Made by a program: the position numbers and the translations under genes. Below are positions 43,201 through 52,663 of a stretch of 64,000 nucleotides of DNA, one piece after another (position 1 is the stretch's first letter; every line of letters starts with the position of its first letter). The notes under the pieces were generated by a model, which had not been told where the DNA came from, did not search any database, and saw only the letters and a list, made by a program, of their open reading frames with translations. The stretch covers positions 1 through 64,000 of the forward strand of contig JAGHRT010000003.1 in assembly GCA_018066245.1 (NCBI GenBank), written 5' to 3'. The stretch is from Candidatus Equimonas faecalis (GTDB lineage Bacteria > Bacteroidota > Bacteroidia > Bacteroidales > Bacteroidaceae).

Positions 43201-45134
43201 TTTATGGATTGCCAAAGATAACCATGATATTCTTTTCCACAATCTATTCGTTTCTTGATTTTACGATAGTCAACGCCTACAAATTCACATGCCTCTTTGT
43301 GTGTTTCGAATTCAAATACATTATTGCCCCTAATTAATCGCACAGGTGAACGATTTGGATTTTTCCAACCATTCAACTTAAAGAGATTAATACCCTTGTG
43401 TCGGCAATAGCCTATAATCTCTGGGCGATGTTCATTAAGCTCTTTTCTTGAAGAATAGGTAGAACAAATCTGTTTGATTTCTTCCAACGTGAAGTTATAA
43501 TCAGGATGCACCACTCTTTTTAAAGGCTCTAGCAATTCCAACCACCCCCTCTTACGAATAGCAGTATAAAACCGAGCGTATTTGTCACGAAACTCTTGAA
43601 GATATTCGCATGATTTAACAGCCTGTTTATACTTTTCCTGAAGAGCATTAATATGATTCTTTCTACATATCTCTTTTAGTTCCTCATGCCACCCATGACG
43701 AATAGCTGCTGCAACAGCTCCAGGATAGCGTTGCTTTACTTCCAACTCATATTCACATCGCTGAAAAGCTCTTTTGCATTCATCGTAATCATCATAGATT
43801 TGACGGATACGATTAGGAAAATGCTTGTCAATGATGTTTTCTAAATCATTATTTTTTAGGAATGTCCTATATTGCGAATACTTGGAGGCCCATTCTGTTA
43901 GAGTCTCATAACCTATCATAGTTTTTTCGATAGTATCAAGATTATAATCTAATTTGTCCTGACCGCCAATTGAGCCTGTCTTCGCTCTATTTAGTGTAAT
44001 CCATCCCTCATTAATATATTTTTGTTCCCACACTCCCTCCTGAATAGAAGCTTCTTCTTGTGGCATCAAGTTCGTCAGCACCTTAGGCGTTGGAATGACG
44101 CACCCTTTATCTTGGGCGAACTCAAACACTGTACCTTCTCTATGATGTCTTTTATCTCGTACTGACATCATGTAAGTTAATCCGACATACACGGAATTGT
44201 ATTCGGGAAATTCATATGCATATATTAATCGAAGTTTGTTACCTTTTTTTCCCATATGGGCACAACATTCCTCATACCAACCATTTTGTTTGGCAATTTT
44301 GGCAACCTTTGGGTGCTTGGTATAAAATTCTTTTCGCGCATCACACGTTTGGGCTAGTTTCAAACATTTCTCCTTAGAATATAAAGGCAAAAACAAAGAT
44401 GCACACTCTTCATACCATTCATTGCGTTTTGCTGTTTTGGCTACTTCTCGATGCTTATTATAAAAGTCATCAGGACTACAACACTTACGAGCAATTTCCA
44501 AGCATTGTTCTTTTGTATATTCTACATTTTTTTCTTTTGAACACATTGCGCAACCATGCCCTTTGAGATGGCTCGATGCCAATTGTTCAAAAGCACCATG
44601 TCTAGGACAAATAATTTGAACCTTTTTGCTAAGGGAGTGATAAGAATCTCTTACGTAATCATATCTATTCCCGTGTACTTCTTTTGCTCTTGTCAAAAAT
44701 TCATCATAGCTTAAGCTTTGTTTGAATTTCCCTTTAATATGTCCACAAGTTGGGCACCCCATTCCTGCTAAATGACAACATGGCTTTTGCCAAAAATCAC
44801 CATGGACAGGACACGTGATTTTCGTCTTCTGAGACAATCCTGTATATGTTGATGGGTGATATTCGTATGTTATATTGTGTACGCCTTTGACTAATTTCAT
44901 AAACTCGTCAAATCGGACCACTTTGCTTTGCTTCGTTTTTAATTGGCCACATAAAAGACAACCACAACCTTTCATATGGTTTCTTGGATTTTGCCAGAAC
45001 TCACCATGTTCCTTGCAGATAACACACACATTCGTTGTAGAATCTACATACTCCACCTTCGAATAGTCATACCTATCCCCATGCACTTTTCGTGCACGTT
45101 CAATAAATATTTCTGTAGTGAGTTTATTGGCCAT
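43197..45134 (-). CDS. Zinc-finger/GIY-YIG/NUMOD multidomain nuclease
   Basis: The 645-residue protein has three related zinc modules at residues about 5-65, 75-132 and 142-199. Each reads KVHGxRYDY ... KVxIxCPxHGxFxQxPxxHLxGxGCPxC. Two 40-residue repeats follow (EWYEECASLFLPLYSKEKC type). A GIY-YIG nuclease domain then spans about 302-385: LIYAYEFPEYNSVYVGLT, Arg326, Glu near 366 and the closing TLNRAK. The C-terminus has more repeats and a NUMOD1-like DNA-binding segment (VFEFETHKEACEFVGVDYRKI ... GYLW). This mix is typical of homing-type or phage-encoded endonucleases, in unusually long form. Confidence 0.78.
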   Translation of the reverse strand: MANKLTTEIFIERARKVHGDRYDYSKVEYVDSTTNVCVICKEHGEFWQNPRNHMKGCGCLLCGQLKTKQSKVVRFDEFMKLVKGVHNITYEYHPSTYTGLSQKTKITCPVHGDFWQKPCCHLAGMGCPTCGHIKGKFKQSLSYDEFLTRAKEVHGNRYDYVRDSYHSLSKKVQIICPRHGAFEQLASSHLKGHGCAMCSKEKNVEYTKEQCLEIARKCCSPDDFYNKHREVAKTAKRNEWYEECASLFLPLYSKEKCLKLAQTCDARKEFYTKHPKVAKIAKQNGWYEECCAHMGKKGNKLRLIYAYEFPEYNSVYVGLTYMMSVRDKRHHREGTVFEFAQDKGCVIPTPKVLTNLMPQEEASIQEGVWEQKYINEGWITLNRAKTGSIGGQDKLDYNLDTIEKTMIGYETLTEWASKYSQYRTFLKNNDLENIIDKHFPNRIRQIYDDYDECKRAFQRCEYELEVKQRYPGAVAAAIRHGWHEELKEICRKNHINALQEKYKQAVKSCEYLQEFRDKYARFYTAIRKRGWLELLEPLKRVVHPDYNFTLEEIKQICSTYSSRKELNEHRPEIIGYCRHKGINLFKLNGWKNPNRSPVRLIRGNNVFEFETHKEACEFVGVDYRKIKKRIDCGKEYHGYLWQSIK

Positions 45135-45646
45135 ATAGTGAAGATGCTAATTGTTACATTATATGCGGCGATTTTCGTCCTTGCAATAGTCATCAGCAAC
45201 TAAAGCAACTTATTGTTTACGCCTCTTCCATTACATTGCAAACTATTATTTTGCTCCGCAAATTTAGCAAAAAATCCCATTTCGCGCAAGCGCGAGGTGC
45301 GAAAAGTGGTGGAGGAGGCGCTGAAGGGCTTCTAAATCTCGCTTAGGAGGGGGTGTTTTGGAAAAATAAGGGGGGGGAGCTTGGAAATAGAAATCAAGAA
45401 TATCAGAAAAGACTTTCAATGCTATTGCCTCCTTGTACGATTGAGAGGATGAGAATCTCAACATATCAACCGTTTTACCTTTGCATCTGCGGAACTTCTC
45501 CATGCAAGATAAAACAATTCAAAACCATGCCACATGGGATTGTCGGCAAGAAGACCTTACTCTTCTGACAAACAAAAACCCATGCCTAATCCACGCTTTT
45601 TCACGAGCGCCCAACTATAAAAACAAGAGCATCAGAAGACACAAAC
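45135..45646. other. Intergenic boundary region
   Basis: These 510 bp lie between the GIY-YIG gene and the core operon. They contain G-rich runs (GGAGGGGG at 45346 and a run of eight G at 45371-45378) and no ORF that I can support; the 79-codon minus frame at 45264-45503 looks non-coding. Base composition changes from AT-rich to GC-rich around here, marking the right edge of the accessory region. Confidence 0.5.
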
Positions 45647-46378
45647 CTACTGTGTGCTTCTGACCTTCATCCTTACCCACAGACAGCGGGGAATGAGGTT
45701 CCAAAAGAAAACGAGCAAGCGGTAGCGCCAATCAATTGTCGCCACGCGGCGGCGCTTCTCCACGGCTTTCACTATGCTCCGAGCCACTTCGGAAGCGTCC
45801 AACTGCATGGGATAGTGGCCGTCCTTTAGAAGTGGAGTACGCACAAAGCCCGGGCGTATTTCGGTGAAAGCGATGGGGAGGCGGCGTATATGGGCAAGTT
45901 GCTCTAAGCATTCCAAGTAGTGCCGCTGATAGCGTTTGGTAGCCGAATAGGCGGGTGCAGCCCCAAGCCCCTTAGTGCCAGCTATGCTGGTGATGGCGGC
46001 AATTTGTCCGCAACCCTGCCCTGCAAACATATTGAATGCTGCCGTGAGCATACGCGTGAAACCTTCGGCGTTGGTACGCACGGTGGAGATTTCCTCACAG
46101 GGAGCGAGGGCAACGTTTTGGAAGCCTATTCCGCTGGCATGAAAATAGAGGTCGATGCCTCCCATTTCATCGGCAAGTTCGTGGAGGAGGCGAGCTGCCT
46201 CGTCCTGCATGACATCAATGCGCCTCCACGCCACAATGCCGTCTTGTTCTGCGGCGAGGCGCTCAAGTTCTTCCATACGCCGTCCGGCTATACCGACCAG
46301 CCATCCGCGCCTGGCCAGAAGGCAGGCCACTTCACGCCCTATGCCGGACGTAGCTCCAACGACAATAGCCTTTTTCAT
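45647..46378 (-). CDS. Short-chain dehydrogenase/reductase
   Basis: The 243-residue SDR has the cofactor-binding GATSGIG at residues 8-14, Ser in AITSIAG and the catalytic YSATK. Arg residues after strand 2 (AGRR) favour NADP(H). A C-terminal hydrophobic stretch (YRLLVFFWNLIPRCLW) may touch the membrane. The substrate is unknown. The start overlaps the LysE gene stop as ATGA, so it is the last gene of a core operon running from 52283 down. Confidence 0.88.
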   Translation of the reverse strand: MKKAIVVGATSGIGREVACLLARRGWLVGIAGRRMEELERLAAEQDGIVAWRRIDVMQDEAARLLHELADEMGGIDLYFHASGIGFQNVALAPCEEISTVRTNAEGFTRMLTAAFNMFAGQGCGQIAAITSIAGTKGLGAAPAYSATKRYQRHYLECLEQLAHIRRLPIAFTEIRPGFVRTPLLKDGHYPMQLDASEVARSIVKAVEKRRRVATIDWRYRLLVFFWNLIPRCLWVRMKVRSTQ

Positions 46379-47067
46379 CCGAGGAATTTCAGGAAGGTGG
46401 GGTCAAAGAGGGTTTTGATGATGGTGATAATGCTGCCGGCTATCACCAATCCTCCGATTGTACGGTTGAGCGTCCGGGCGAAGTTGGCTCCGAGACGGTC
46501 GTTCATGTGGACGAGTACACCTGTCAGCCCCGCCCACCAGAGCATGGCTCCTCCGACAATGCTGAGATAGCCCAACGTCTGCGCCAACCAATGGTGAGGA
46601 ATCACGAAAGTGAACATATTGAAGGTGGCCAGAAACAAAAAGATGATGAGCGGATTGCTGAGTGTGAGCAGGAAGGCTGTGAAGAAGTTGCTCAGTAGGG
46701 TGCCGTTACCCTTTCGATGGCTTTCGGGAGCGGGCTTGGGCAATGCTCGGAAGAGGTAAAGTCCGAAGCAGAAGAGCACCACGGCTCCGATGAGTTTGAG
46801 CCAGTAGATGTTAGTGGGGTTCTCTATGATATTGACGGCAAAGGCCATGCCTGCGCCCGTAAGGAGGGCATAGATGATGTCGCTGAGGGCTGCTCCGGCT
46901 CCTGTGGCGAGTCCATAGATGCGGCCCTTGCTCAGCGTACGCCGTATGCAGAGTATGCCCACGGGGCCCATAGGAGCCGAGGCTATGATGCCTATGAGCA
47001 GACCCTTGATAATGAGCTGTCCGTAGCTGCTAAATTCCAGCCAGATATTGTTTACTATTTCGTTCAC
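46375..47067 (-). CDS. LysE/RhtB-family transporter
   Basis: The 230-residue inner-membrane protein has about six transmembrane helices. The family motif is in the first: GLLIGIIASAPMGPVGILCIRRTL. A GAGAALSDIIYALL segment follows. LysE proteins export amino acids or similar solutes; the substrate here is unknown. It lies 57 bp after the metalloprotease gene and overlaps the SDR gene. Confidence 0.88.
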   Translation of the reverse strand: MNEIVNNIWLEFSSYGQLIIKGLLIGIIASAPMGPVGILCIRRTLSKGRIYGLATGAGAALSDIIYALLTGAGMAFAVNIIENPTNIYWLKLIGAVVLFCFGLYLFRALPKPAPESHRKGNGTLLSNFFTAFLLTLSNPLIIFLFLATFNMFTFVIPHHWLAQTLGYLSIVGGAMLWWAGLTGVLVHMNDRLGANFARTLNRTIGGLVIAGSIITIIKTLFDPTFLKFLG

Positions 47068-47124
47068 GACATTTGTGAATTAGGAATGATGAATAAAGCT
47101 TTCAGGTTTTTCAACCTATCGGCC

Positions 47125-49422
47125 TTATATTTTTAATGTACGGTCGATTTTGTCCTTCAAGAGCTGGAGGTGGGGGTTGGGGGTGGCACTGAGCCGCTTC
47201 TGGAGCTGGCGCAGACGCTGCAGCACGGCGGAGGCTGCGCCGGTGGGGTCTGTTGTCCCGCCAGCGGCCTTGTAGTATTCGCACAGGCCCTGTACATAGG
47301 TGTTTTGCAGTATGCGCTGATAGTAGTCGGGAGAGGCAGGTGCCATGATGGCGGCCTCAATGTCGCTCAGGAAGTCCGTAGCGGGGTATTCGTCGGTAAG
47401 GCGTTCCAAGACGGCAGCACCGGTAAGATTGGAAACCAGGTTTCTGCCGAGGCTGGCCATATACTGTTCGGGCTGGGGAGTTATGCGCTTGATGTAGGGC
47501 TGGTCTATAAGCCAGCGGGGAGCGGCTTCGAGGTAGTGGCGCTTGAGGAAAGCCATGCATTGCTCCTGTTTTTGGCGGGACGTATTCACATAGGTGTCGC
47601 CTGCCTCATCGATGGTGCGCCAGTTGCATTCCACACCGCCGAAGTGGCGCACCACGTGGTTGGTGTAGCGCAGGAACTGCTGGACAATGCCTTTATAGAC
47701 GGAATTCATGTTGTTCAGGGCGATGTCGTTGCTTTCGTAGGTCCACTCGGGCAGAACCTTGAGTTCGCGCTTGAGGTTCAGTATGCCGTATTCGGAGGCT
47801 TTCACCACATCGTCGCCAAGGTCTTCGGTCTGGCAGCGTGGGTCGTTGGTCTTATTGGTTTCGCCATCGCCGAACCAGAGGCGGCGGTTGTCGCGCAGAC
47901 GTGAGCCGATGAGTTTTTCCAGTTCCCAGTGGTCGCTCTCTTCATCGTAGGCATCAAGCATGGGCGTGTAGCCCCATTGGATGGCCCACTTGTCGTAGTC
48001 GCCGATGCGTGGGAAGATGCCCTCGCGGCCGATGCTGTCCTCGGGTTGCGCCACGTAGTTGAAGCGGGCGTAGTCCATAATGGAGGGGGTGTGGCCGTGG
48101 GCTTCCACCCATGCCTTGTTGCGCAGGGAATCGACGGGCACGGTGCTGGAAGAGCCGAAATTGTGGCGCAGGCCAAGGGTGTGGCCTACTTCGTGGCTGC
48201 TGACGAAGCGCACCAGCTGGCCCATGAGTTCGGGGTCGTACTTCATTTTCTGAGCGGCTTCGTCGAGGTTGCCGGCCTGTATCATGTACCAATCGTGAAC
48301 CAAGGTCATGACGTTGTGATACCAGCAGATGTGGCTCTCCAGAATCTCGCCGGAGCGCGGGTCGTGGATTTGCGGGCCATAGGCATTGGGGATGTCGCTG
48401 GCGAGGTAGCGGATGACGCTGTAGCGGGCATCCTCCATCGACATGGTGCTGTCATTGGGCCACTCCTCACCGCGGATAGCGTTCTTGAAGCCGGCCTGCT
48501 CAAAGGCCTTCTGCCAGTCGTTCACACCCTGAATGAGGTAGGGCCTCCATTGCTTGGGCGTAGCGGGGTCTATGTAATAGACGATGGGCTTCTTGGGCTC
48601 TACGAGGTACCCCCGCCGCATGGAGTCGATGGCTGCCGAATCCTTGGGCTCCAGACGCCAGCGGGTAATGAAGTTGCGAGGCTGCACGCGCTGCTGGTTG
48701 TCGGAGTAGTAGGAGAAGTTGTCGGTGAAATAGCCCACGCGGGGGTCGAACAGGCGTCGCTGATAAGGCTGTTCGGGCAAAAGGACGAAGGAGAGGTTAA
48801 GACCGAAGGTAACATTGCCCGTCATGCGGCCCGCATGGGTGTTGTTCTGGTTGCCGTAGTAAGTGCGGACGAGGCGCACCTCGGTGTTTTCGGGGAAGGT
48901 CTTGATGGTGTCGATATAGGACAGTTGGCCGTTCACCTGGCTCACGCCAAACTGCGACTTCAGCGAAGGGGGCATGCCTATGGCATCGCCGCGCAGGAAC
49001 TCGGTTACCTTGATGCGGCGGTAGCCCTTGGTGCGCTTCTCCACCTTGAAGGCGGCCAGAATGGGGTCTTCGCTGGCCGTGCGCACGGCCTTACTGATTT
49101 GGTCGAGGGTATCGCTGTGGCTGACGAGGATGTTGGAGCGCATGAGCAGCTTATTGTCGGGAGCCAACTGAAAGTAGATGGTGTGGGTCGTTACGGCCTC
49201 GCCGCCATACTTACGGGTGTCGGCAGGAGTTGATATGAAGCGCATCGTGGCCAGCAGCTGGCGCGAGAGCAGGGCATCGGGCACGTCGAAGTAGTAGTCG
49301 GCATCCTGCTTGATAACGTTGAAGAGACCTTTTGTCTCCACGGGTTTGGCCTTTTCCTCAGCCAAGGCGGAAAGGCTGAACAAACAGGCGAGAAGAATTA
49401 GCGTAAGTCTGTAATATCTCAT
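47125..49422 (-). CDS. Secreted zinc-dependent metalloprotease (DUF5117-type)
   Basis: The 765-residue protein has a signal peptide (MRYYRLTLILLACLFSLSALA) and the extended zinc motif HEVGHTLGLRHNFGSS (HExxHxxGxxH, metzincin-like) near residue 415. SIMDYARFNYV follows as the Met-turn. The N-terminal 200 residues match the beta-rich DUF5117/5118 arrangement known in Bacteroidota zinc-dependent metalloproteases. It is probably periplasmic or outer-membrane associated. Its start overlaps the upstream stop as ATGA. Confidence 0.88.
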   Translation of the reverse strand: MRYYRLTLILLACLFSLSALAEEKAKPVETKGLFNVIKQDADYYFDVPDALLSRQLLATMRFISTPADTRKYGGEAVTTHTIYFQLAPDNKLLMRSNILVSHSDTLDQISKAVRTASEDPILAAFKVEKRTKGYRRIKVTEFLRGDAIGMPPSLKSQFGVSQVNGQLSYIDTIKTFPENTEVRLVRTYYGNQNNTHAGRMTGNVTFGLNLSFVLLPEQPYQRRLFDPRVGYFTDNFSYYSDNQQRVQPRNFITRWRLEPKDSAAIDSMRRGYLVEPKKPIVYYIDPATPKQWRPYLIQGVNDWQKAFEQAGFKNAIRGEEWPNDSTMSMEDARYSVIRYLASDIPNAYGPQIHDPRSGEILESHICWYHNVMTLVHDWYMIQAGNLDEAAQKMKYDPELMGQLVRFVSSHEVGHTLGLRHNFGSSSTVPVDSLRNKAWVEAHGHTPSIMDYARFNYVAQPEDSIGREGIFPRIGDYDKWAIQWGYTPMLDAYDEESDHWELEKLIGSRLRDNRRLWFGDGETNKTNDPRCQTEDLGDDVVKASEYGILNLKRELKVLPEWTYESNDIALNNMNSVYKGIVQQFLRYTNHVVRHFGGVECNWRTIDEAGDTYVNTSRQKQEQCMAFLKRHYLEAAPRWLIDQPYIKRITPQPEQYMASLGRNLVSNLTGAAVLERLTDEYPATDFLSDIEAAIMAPASPDYYQRILQNTYVQGLCEYYKAAGGTTDPTGAASAVLQRLRQLQKRLSATPNPHLQLLKDKIDRTLKI

Positions 49423-49913
49423 TGTTTAAGAATTTTGCAGAAGGAGGTGTAGCTTGTGTCCAGACGGCTGAGTTGGTAAGGCTCAAAGCGCCGGGCGAAA
49501 GCTGCGGGAAGTTGCAGGTCGAAGTAGAGGCTGAGCAGGCTGGCCATGTCGGCGGCCATGTCGGTGCCTTCACGCTGTAGCCGCTGGCAATAGGCATAGA
49601 GGGCGGGGCGGTCGTCGGCACAGTATTTCATCAGGCCGAAGAACTCGTAGTAGGTGGCCGTGGAGGGATGGCTGAGGAGGAAGTCCACCACCTTGTTCCT
49701 GTCGATGGGCGAACCTTGGGCACAGAAGCGCCCCAGACGGGCATCGGGCAGGATGAGCGTTCCTGCCTTGAGGAGGGCGGCTCCGCGTTTCAGCACGGAG
49801 CCAAGGTAGGCTCGGCTGTTCTGCGGCACGGCCTCCAACAGCAACTCCCAGAACTCTTCGGCCTGAGTGCAGGCGGCTATGCGCCGCTCTATGAGGGGGT
49901 CTGCCTTGGCCAT
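49419..49913 (-). CDS. Unknown 164-residue helical protein
   Basis: A soluble all-helical protein (KADPLIERRIAACTQAEEFWELLLEA, HPSTATYYEFFGLMKYC) without recognised motifs. It is 3 bp after rlmD and overlaps the metalloprotease gene by 4 bp, so it is translated as part of the core operon. Codon use is GC-rich like its neighbours. The family is not known to me. Confidence 0.6.
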   Translation of the reverse strand: MAKADPLIERRIAACTQAEEFWELLLEAVPQNSRAYLGSVLKRGAALLKAGTLILPDARLGRFCAQGSPIDRNKVVDFLLSHPSTATYYEFFGLMKYCADDRPALYAYCQRLQREGTDMAADMASLLSLYFDLQLPAAFARRFEPYQLSRLDTSYTSFCKILKQ

Positions 49914-49916
49914 GGC

Positions 49917-51416
49917 TCAGTCTTCGCGCAGGACGAGTTGCACCACGTTCTCCACGTGATGCGTATGGGGGAACATATCCACAGGCTGCACGGCGGCCAC
50001 ACGGTATTTAGCATCCAGCATCTGGAGGTCGCGGGCCTGCGTGGCGGGATTGCAACTCACATAGACGATGCGCCGTGGGGCGGCATTGAGGATAACCTGC
50101 ACCACGTCGGGGTGCATACCGGCACGCGGGGGGTCGGTAATGATGACGTCGGGGTGTCCGTGGCTACGGATGAAGTCGTCGGTCAGGATGTCCTTCATGT
50201 CGCCGGCATAGAAAAGGGTCTTGTCCGTAAGGCCGTTAAGCGCGGCGTTTACCTTCGCGTCCGCTATGGCTTCGGGCACATACTCTATGCCTATCACCTG
50301 ACGTGCCCGGGCAGCCACGAAGTTGGCTATGGTGCCCGTACCGGTGTAGAGGTCGTAAACGATACCCTCTCCGGCGCTTTGCGCCACCTCCCCCTTCATG
50401 GGGAGGCTGCCGTCGGCCCCGTCGGAGGCCGCCGTTTCCGGGAAGGCAAACTCCCTGGCCACCTTGTAAAGCTCATACGCCTGCAAGGTGTTGGTCTGAT
50501 AGAACGACTTGGGGCCCACCTTGAAGCGGAGGCCCTCCATGGTCTCTATAATGTGGTCGCGTCCGGCGTAGAGAAGGATGGGCAGGTCGCCGATGGTGTC
50601 GTTGCACTTGGTGTTGTTCACATACATCAGCGAGGTGATTTCGGGGAACTCCCGCTTGAGGTAGTCCATCACCTGCATGGCCTGGCCTTCCTCTTCGGCA
50701 GTGCGCCAGCAGAACTGCATGACCACCATGAGTTCGCCTTCGGGAGCTTCCTCACGTGGGAGAGCCGTGCGCACCATCATGTTGCGCAGCACGCCCACCT
50801 GCTGGCGCAGGTCGAAGAAACCGATGCCGTTGTCCAAGGCATATTGCCGCACGCCGTTTCGCAGGCGGTTTTGCACGTCGCCCATGAGGAAGCAGGCGTG
50901 GATGTCGAGTATCTTGTCGAACGCGCCGGGTATGTGGAAGCCCACGCCGGGTTGCCATTCGGCCTTCTGCTGCATTTCCTCGGCGGTCATCCATCGGCGG
51001 TTGCTGAAGCCGAACTCCAGTTTGTTGCGGTAGGCTTGTGTGAGCGGGCTGCCCTTGATGGGGCGCGTCTCCGGCAGCTGCACTTTGCCTATGCGTTGCA
51101 AGTTGTCTTCCACCTGCTTTTGTTTCCAGCGGAGTTGCTCGGCATAAGGCAGGCATTGCCATTTGCAGCCGCCGCACACCCCGAAGTGGGGGCAGAAGGG
51201 CTCCACGCGCAGGGGGCTGGGCTTCACCATGCGCACCACCTCGGCCTCCATGAAGGAATGCTTTTTGCGGCGCACCTGCAAATCGACCACATCGCCAGGC
51301 ACGGCGTAGGGCACAAACACGGCCATACCGTCCACACGCGCCAAGGCTTTGCCCTCGGCGGCCACGTCGGTTATCTCAATACCCTCAAGCAGAGGAAGAT
51401 TTTTCTTTCTTGACAT
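49917..51416 (-). CDS. rlmD: 23S rRNA (uracil-C5)-methyltransferase RlmD
   Basis: The 499-residue protein has an N-terminal TRAM domain. Cys residues FCPHFGVCGGCKWQC plus a later Cys (HACF) suit a 4Fe-4S cluster. The Rossmann methylase has YDLYTGTGTIANF and the catalytic VSCNPATQARD with the nucleophile Cys. It methylates a uridine of 23S rRNA (U1939 in E. coli numbering). Relative to the family it carries an insert of about 20 residues (TAASDGADGSLPMKGEVAQS) just before motif I, encoded by a palindromic repeat-like sequence. Confidence 0.88.
   Translation of the reverse strand: MSRKKNLPLLEGIEITDVAAEGKALARVDGMAVFVPYAVPGDVVDLQVRRKKHSFMEAEVVRMVKPSPLRVEPFCPHFGVCGGCKWQCLPYAEQLRWKQKQVEDNLQRIGKVQLPETRPIKGSPLTQAYRNKLEFGFSNRRWMTAEEMQQKAEWQPGVGFHIPGAFDKILDIHACFLMGDVQNRLRNGVRQYALDNGIGFFDLRQQVGVLRNMMVRTALPREEAPEGELMVVMQFCWRTAEEEGQAMQVMDYLKREFPEITSLMYVNNTKCNDTIGDLPILLYAGRDHIIETMEGLRFKVGPKSFYQTNTLQAYELYKVAREFAFPETAASDGADGSLPMKGEVAQSAGEGIVYDLYTGTGTIANFVAARARQVIGIEYVPEAIADAKVNAALNGLTDKTLFYAGDMKDILTDDFIRSHGHPDVIITDPPRAGMHPDVVQVILNAAPRRIVYVSCNPATQARDLQMLDAKYRVAAVQPVDMFPHTHHVENVVQLVLRED
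50368..50440. repeat. In-frame repeat-like insertion inside rlmD
   Basis: The segment contains CCTCCCC-n6-GGGGAGG (50387-50406) and GGCGC-ttt-GCGCC next to it. Such small CCTCCCC palindromes are typical of intergenic repeats in this group. Here it lies in a coding frame without a stop and adds a loop to RlmD. Confidence 0.55.
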
Positions 51417-51429
51417 GGTTTTTCCTGTC

Positions 51430-51485
51430 CTATACAGTAGTTCGTCGTAGTCTATACAGTAGTTCGTCGTAGTCTATACAGTAGT
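51430..51485 (-). repeat. 2.5 copies of a 22-bp tandem repeat at a gene end
   Basis: Two exact 22-bp units (51430-51451 and 51452-51473) and a partial third (51474-51485) share CTATACAGTAGT. The third copy encodes the last three codons and stop of the DUF975 gene (TT-Val-stop), and the two full copies fill the space to rlmD. Copy-number change here would move the spacing between the two genes only. Confidence 0.88.
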
Positions 51486-52283
51486 ATCAACCTCTTCGCC
51501 TAACGGGGCGACGACCTCCTCGGCAGGTACGTCGGGCTGTGCTTCGGCAGCCCGCAGGTCCTCGTAGAAAGCTGCGGTGCTTGCGGAAATATAGGGTATG
51601 AGCCAGAGCATACCTATGCCTAAGGTGAGGAATACAGCCAATACGGCCCAACCGATAAAGCTCAGGTACAGCAGGAATAGTTTCCAGCAATGGCCCTTCA
51701 TCATGCGGTTGCTCTCCTTCAGCACCTGCCAGGGGCCGAGCTGCGTATCCCATATCAGATAGAAAATCATACTGAGACGCAGGCTCACAAAGGAAGCAAT
51801 CGCAATGATAATCAGCATCAAGGCCATAACCGTCCAAAAGAACGTGGAGCCGTCCCGCGAATCCAGAAGACTAATGAACGCCGCAGCAGCAAGGGGTATT
51901 GCAATCGCCGCAAGCACGACAAGGGTCTGTAGGAGATAGGCACCCACCACGCGATTGGTGAAGCGGTAGCCCTCTATCGTCTCACCCACCGACACGGCCT
52001 CGCGGCCATATTCGCCGCGTACAAGGCGGAGAGCCATCACCGCAAGGCGCCACTGCACGGGCAGAAGGGCGAACGTAACGAGCAACTGCCACAGATTGCT
52101 CCACAATGCCCCCTCTGAGGCAGAACTGCCATTCACAATCGTCTGGACGTTCAGCACGGAACTGACAGGGAGCGTAAAGAGAATCGTAGCTAAAAACAGC
52201 AGGAGGTAGCACATGGCCAAAGTGGTCCAATTGCCCTCCAAGGCAAAACGCGCTTCACGGCGCAATTCGGAATTGTGTTTCAT
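51474..52283 (-). CDS. DUF975 integral membrane protein
   Basis: The 269-residue protein has six or so hydrophobic segments (YLLLFLATILFTLPVSS, LLQTLVVLAAIAIPLAAAAFISLL, LFLLYLSFIGWAVLAVFLTLGIGMLWLIPY). The family's N-terminal LRREARFALEGNW and the middle LSMIFYLIWDTQLGPWQVLKESNRMMKGH support DUF975. Function is unknown. It heads the minus-strand core operon through rlmD to the SDR gene. Confidence 0.85.
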   Translation of the reverse strand: MKHNSELRREARFALEGNWTTLAMCYLLLFLATILFTLPVSSVLNVQTIVNGSSASEGALWSNLWQLLVTFALLPVQWRLAVMALRLVRGEYGREAVSVGETIEGYRFTNRVVGAYLLQTLVVLAAIAIPLAAAAFISLLDSRDGSTFFWTVMALMLIIIAIASFVSLRLSMIFYLIWDTQLGPWQVLKESNRMMKGHCWKLFLLYLSFIGWAVLAVFLTLGIGMLWLIPYISASTAAFYEDLRAAEAQPDVPAEEVVAPLGEEVDTTV

Positions 52284-52663
52284 ATTTTAAGTGTTGTGTG
52301 GGTAATTTTCCAACAGTTTACGGCTGCAAAGTTACAAAATTCCGCCGACATACGCCGTCTCCGTCGCCTGTTTTTTGCAACTGTCCTATACGACAATGCA
52401 CGTCGGCCACCCCTCAAACCGTCAGGTCGGCCATCACGGAACCACTCACAAAGAGCAACTTAGACGCAAGGCTTCGTCCGCCAAGGCCAGACAGCCAACC
52501 CATACACGCCAGCGGCAGAAAAACGCCAACAAATCACCCTTTTCCACCCGCCTTTCAAAATGAAAAGGGCAAAAACAAGCATTTTTATCCGTCCTTTCGT
52601 TGCTATTTCCTAAATAAGTCGTATCTTTGCCAGCGGAAACCTAATAACCAAAATATCTGAAAC
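52284..52663. other. Divergent intergenic region with promoter
   Basis: These 380 bp separate the DUF975 gene and the plus-strand secreted protein gene. No ORF is supported. On the plus strand TATCTTTG at 52622-52629, with TTG(C) at 52600-52603 about 19 bp before it, forms a promoter for the 52664 gene. Confidence 0.55.
52600..52629 (+). promoter_or_regulatory. Promoter for secreted helical protein
   Basis: The -7 box TATCTTTG (52622-52629) and a weaker -33 box around 52600 precede the ATG at 52664 by about 35 bp. Confidence 0.6.

Noticed and set aside
45264..45503. Minus-strand 79-codon frame
   Set aside because: Low-complexity Pro/Phe-rich translation caused by G runs; no partner or motif.
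47929..49233. Plus-strand frame of 434 codons
   Set aside because: Antisense shadow of the GC-rich metalloprotease gene with its HExxHxxGxxH motif.
49668..51413. Plus-strand frame of 581 codons
   Set aside because: Antisense to rlmD and the following gene; His/Val/Gly-rich translation typical of GC-rich shadows.
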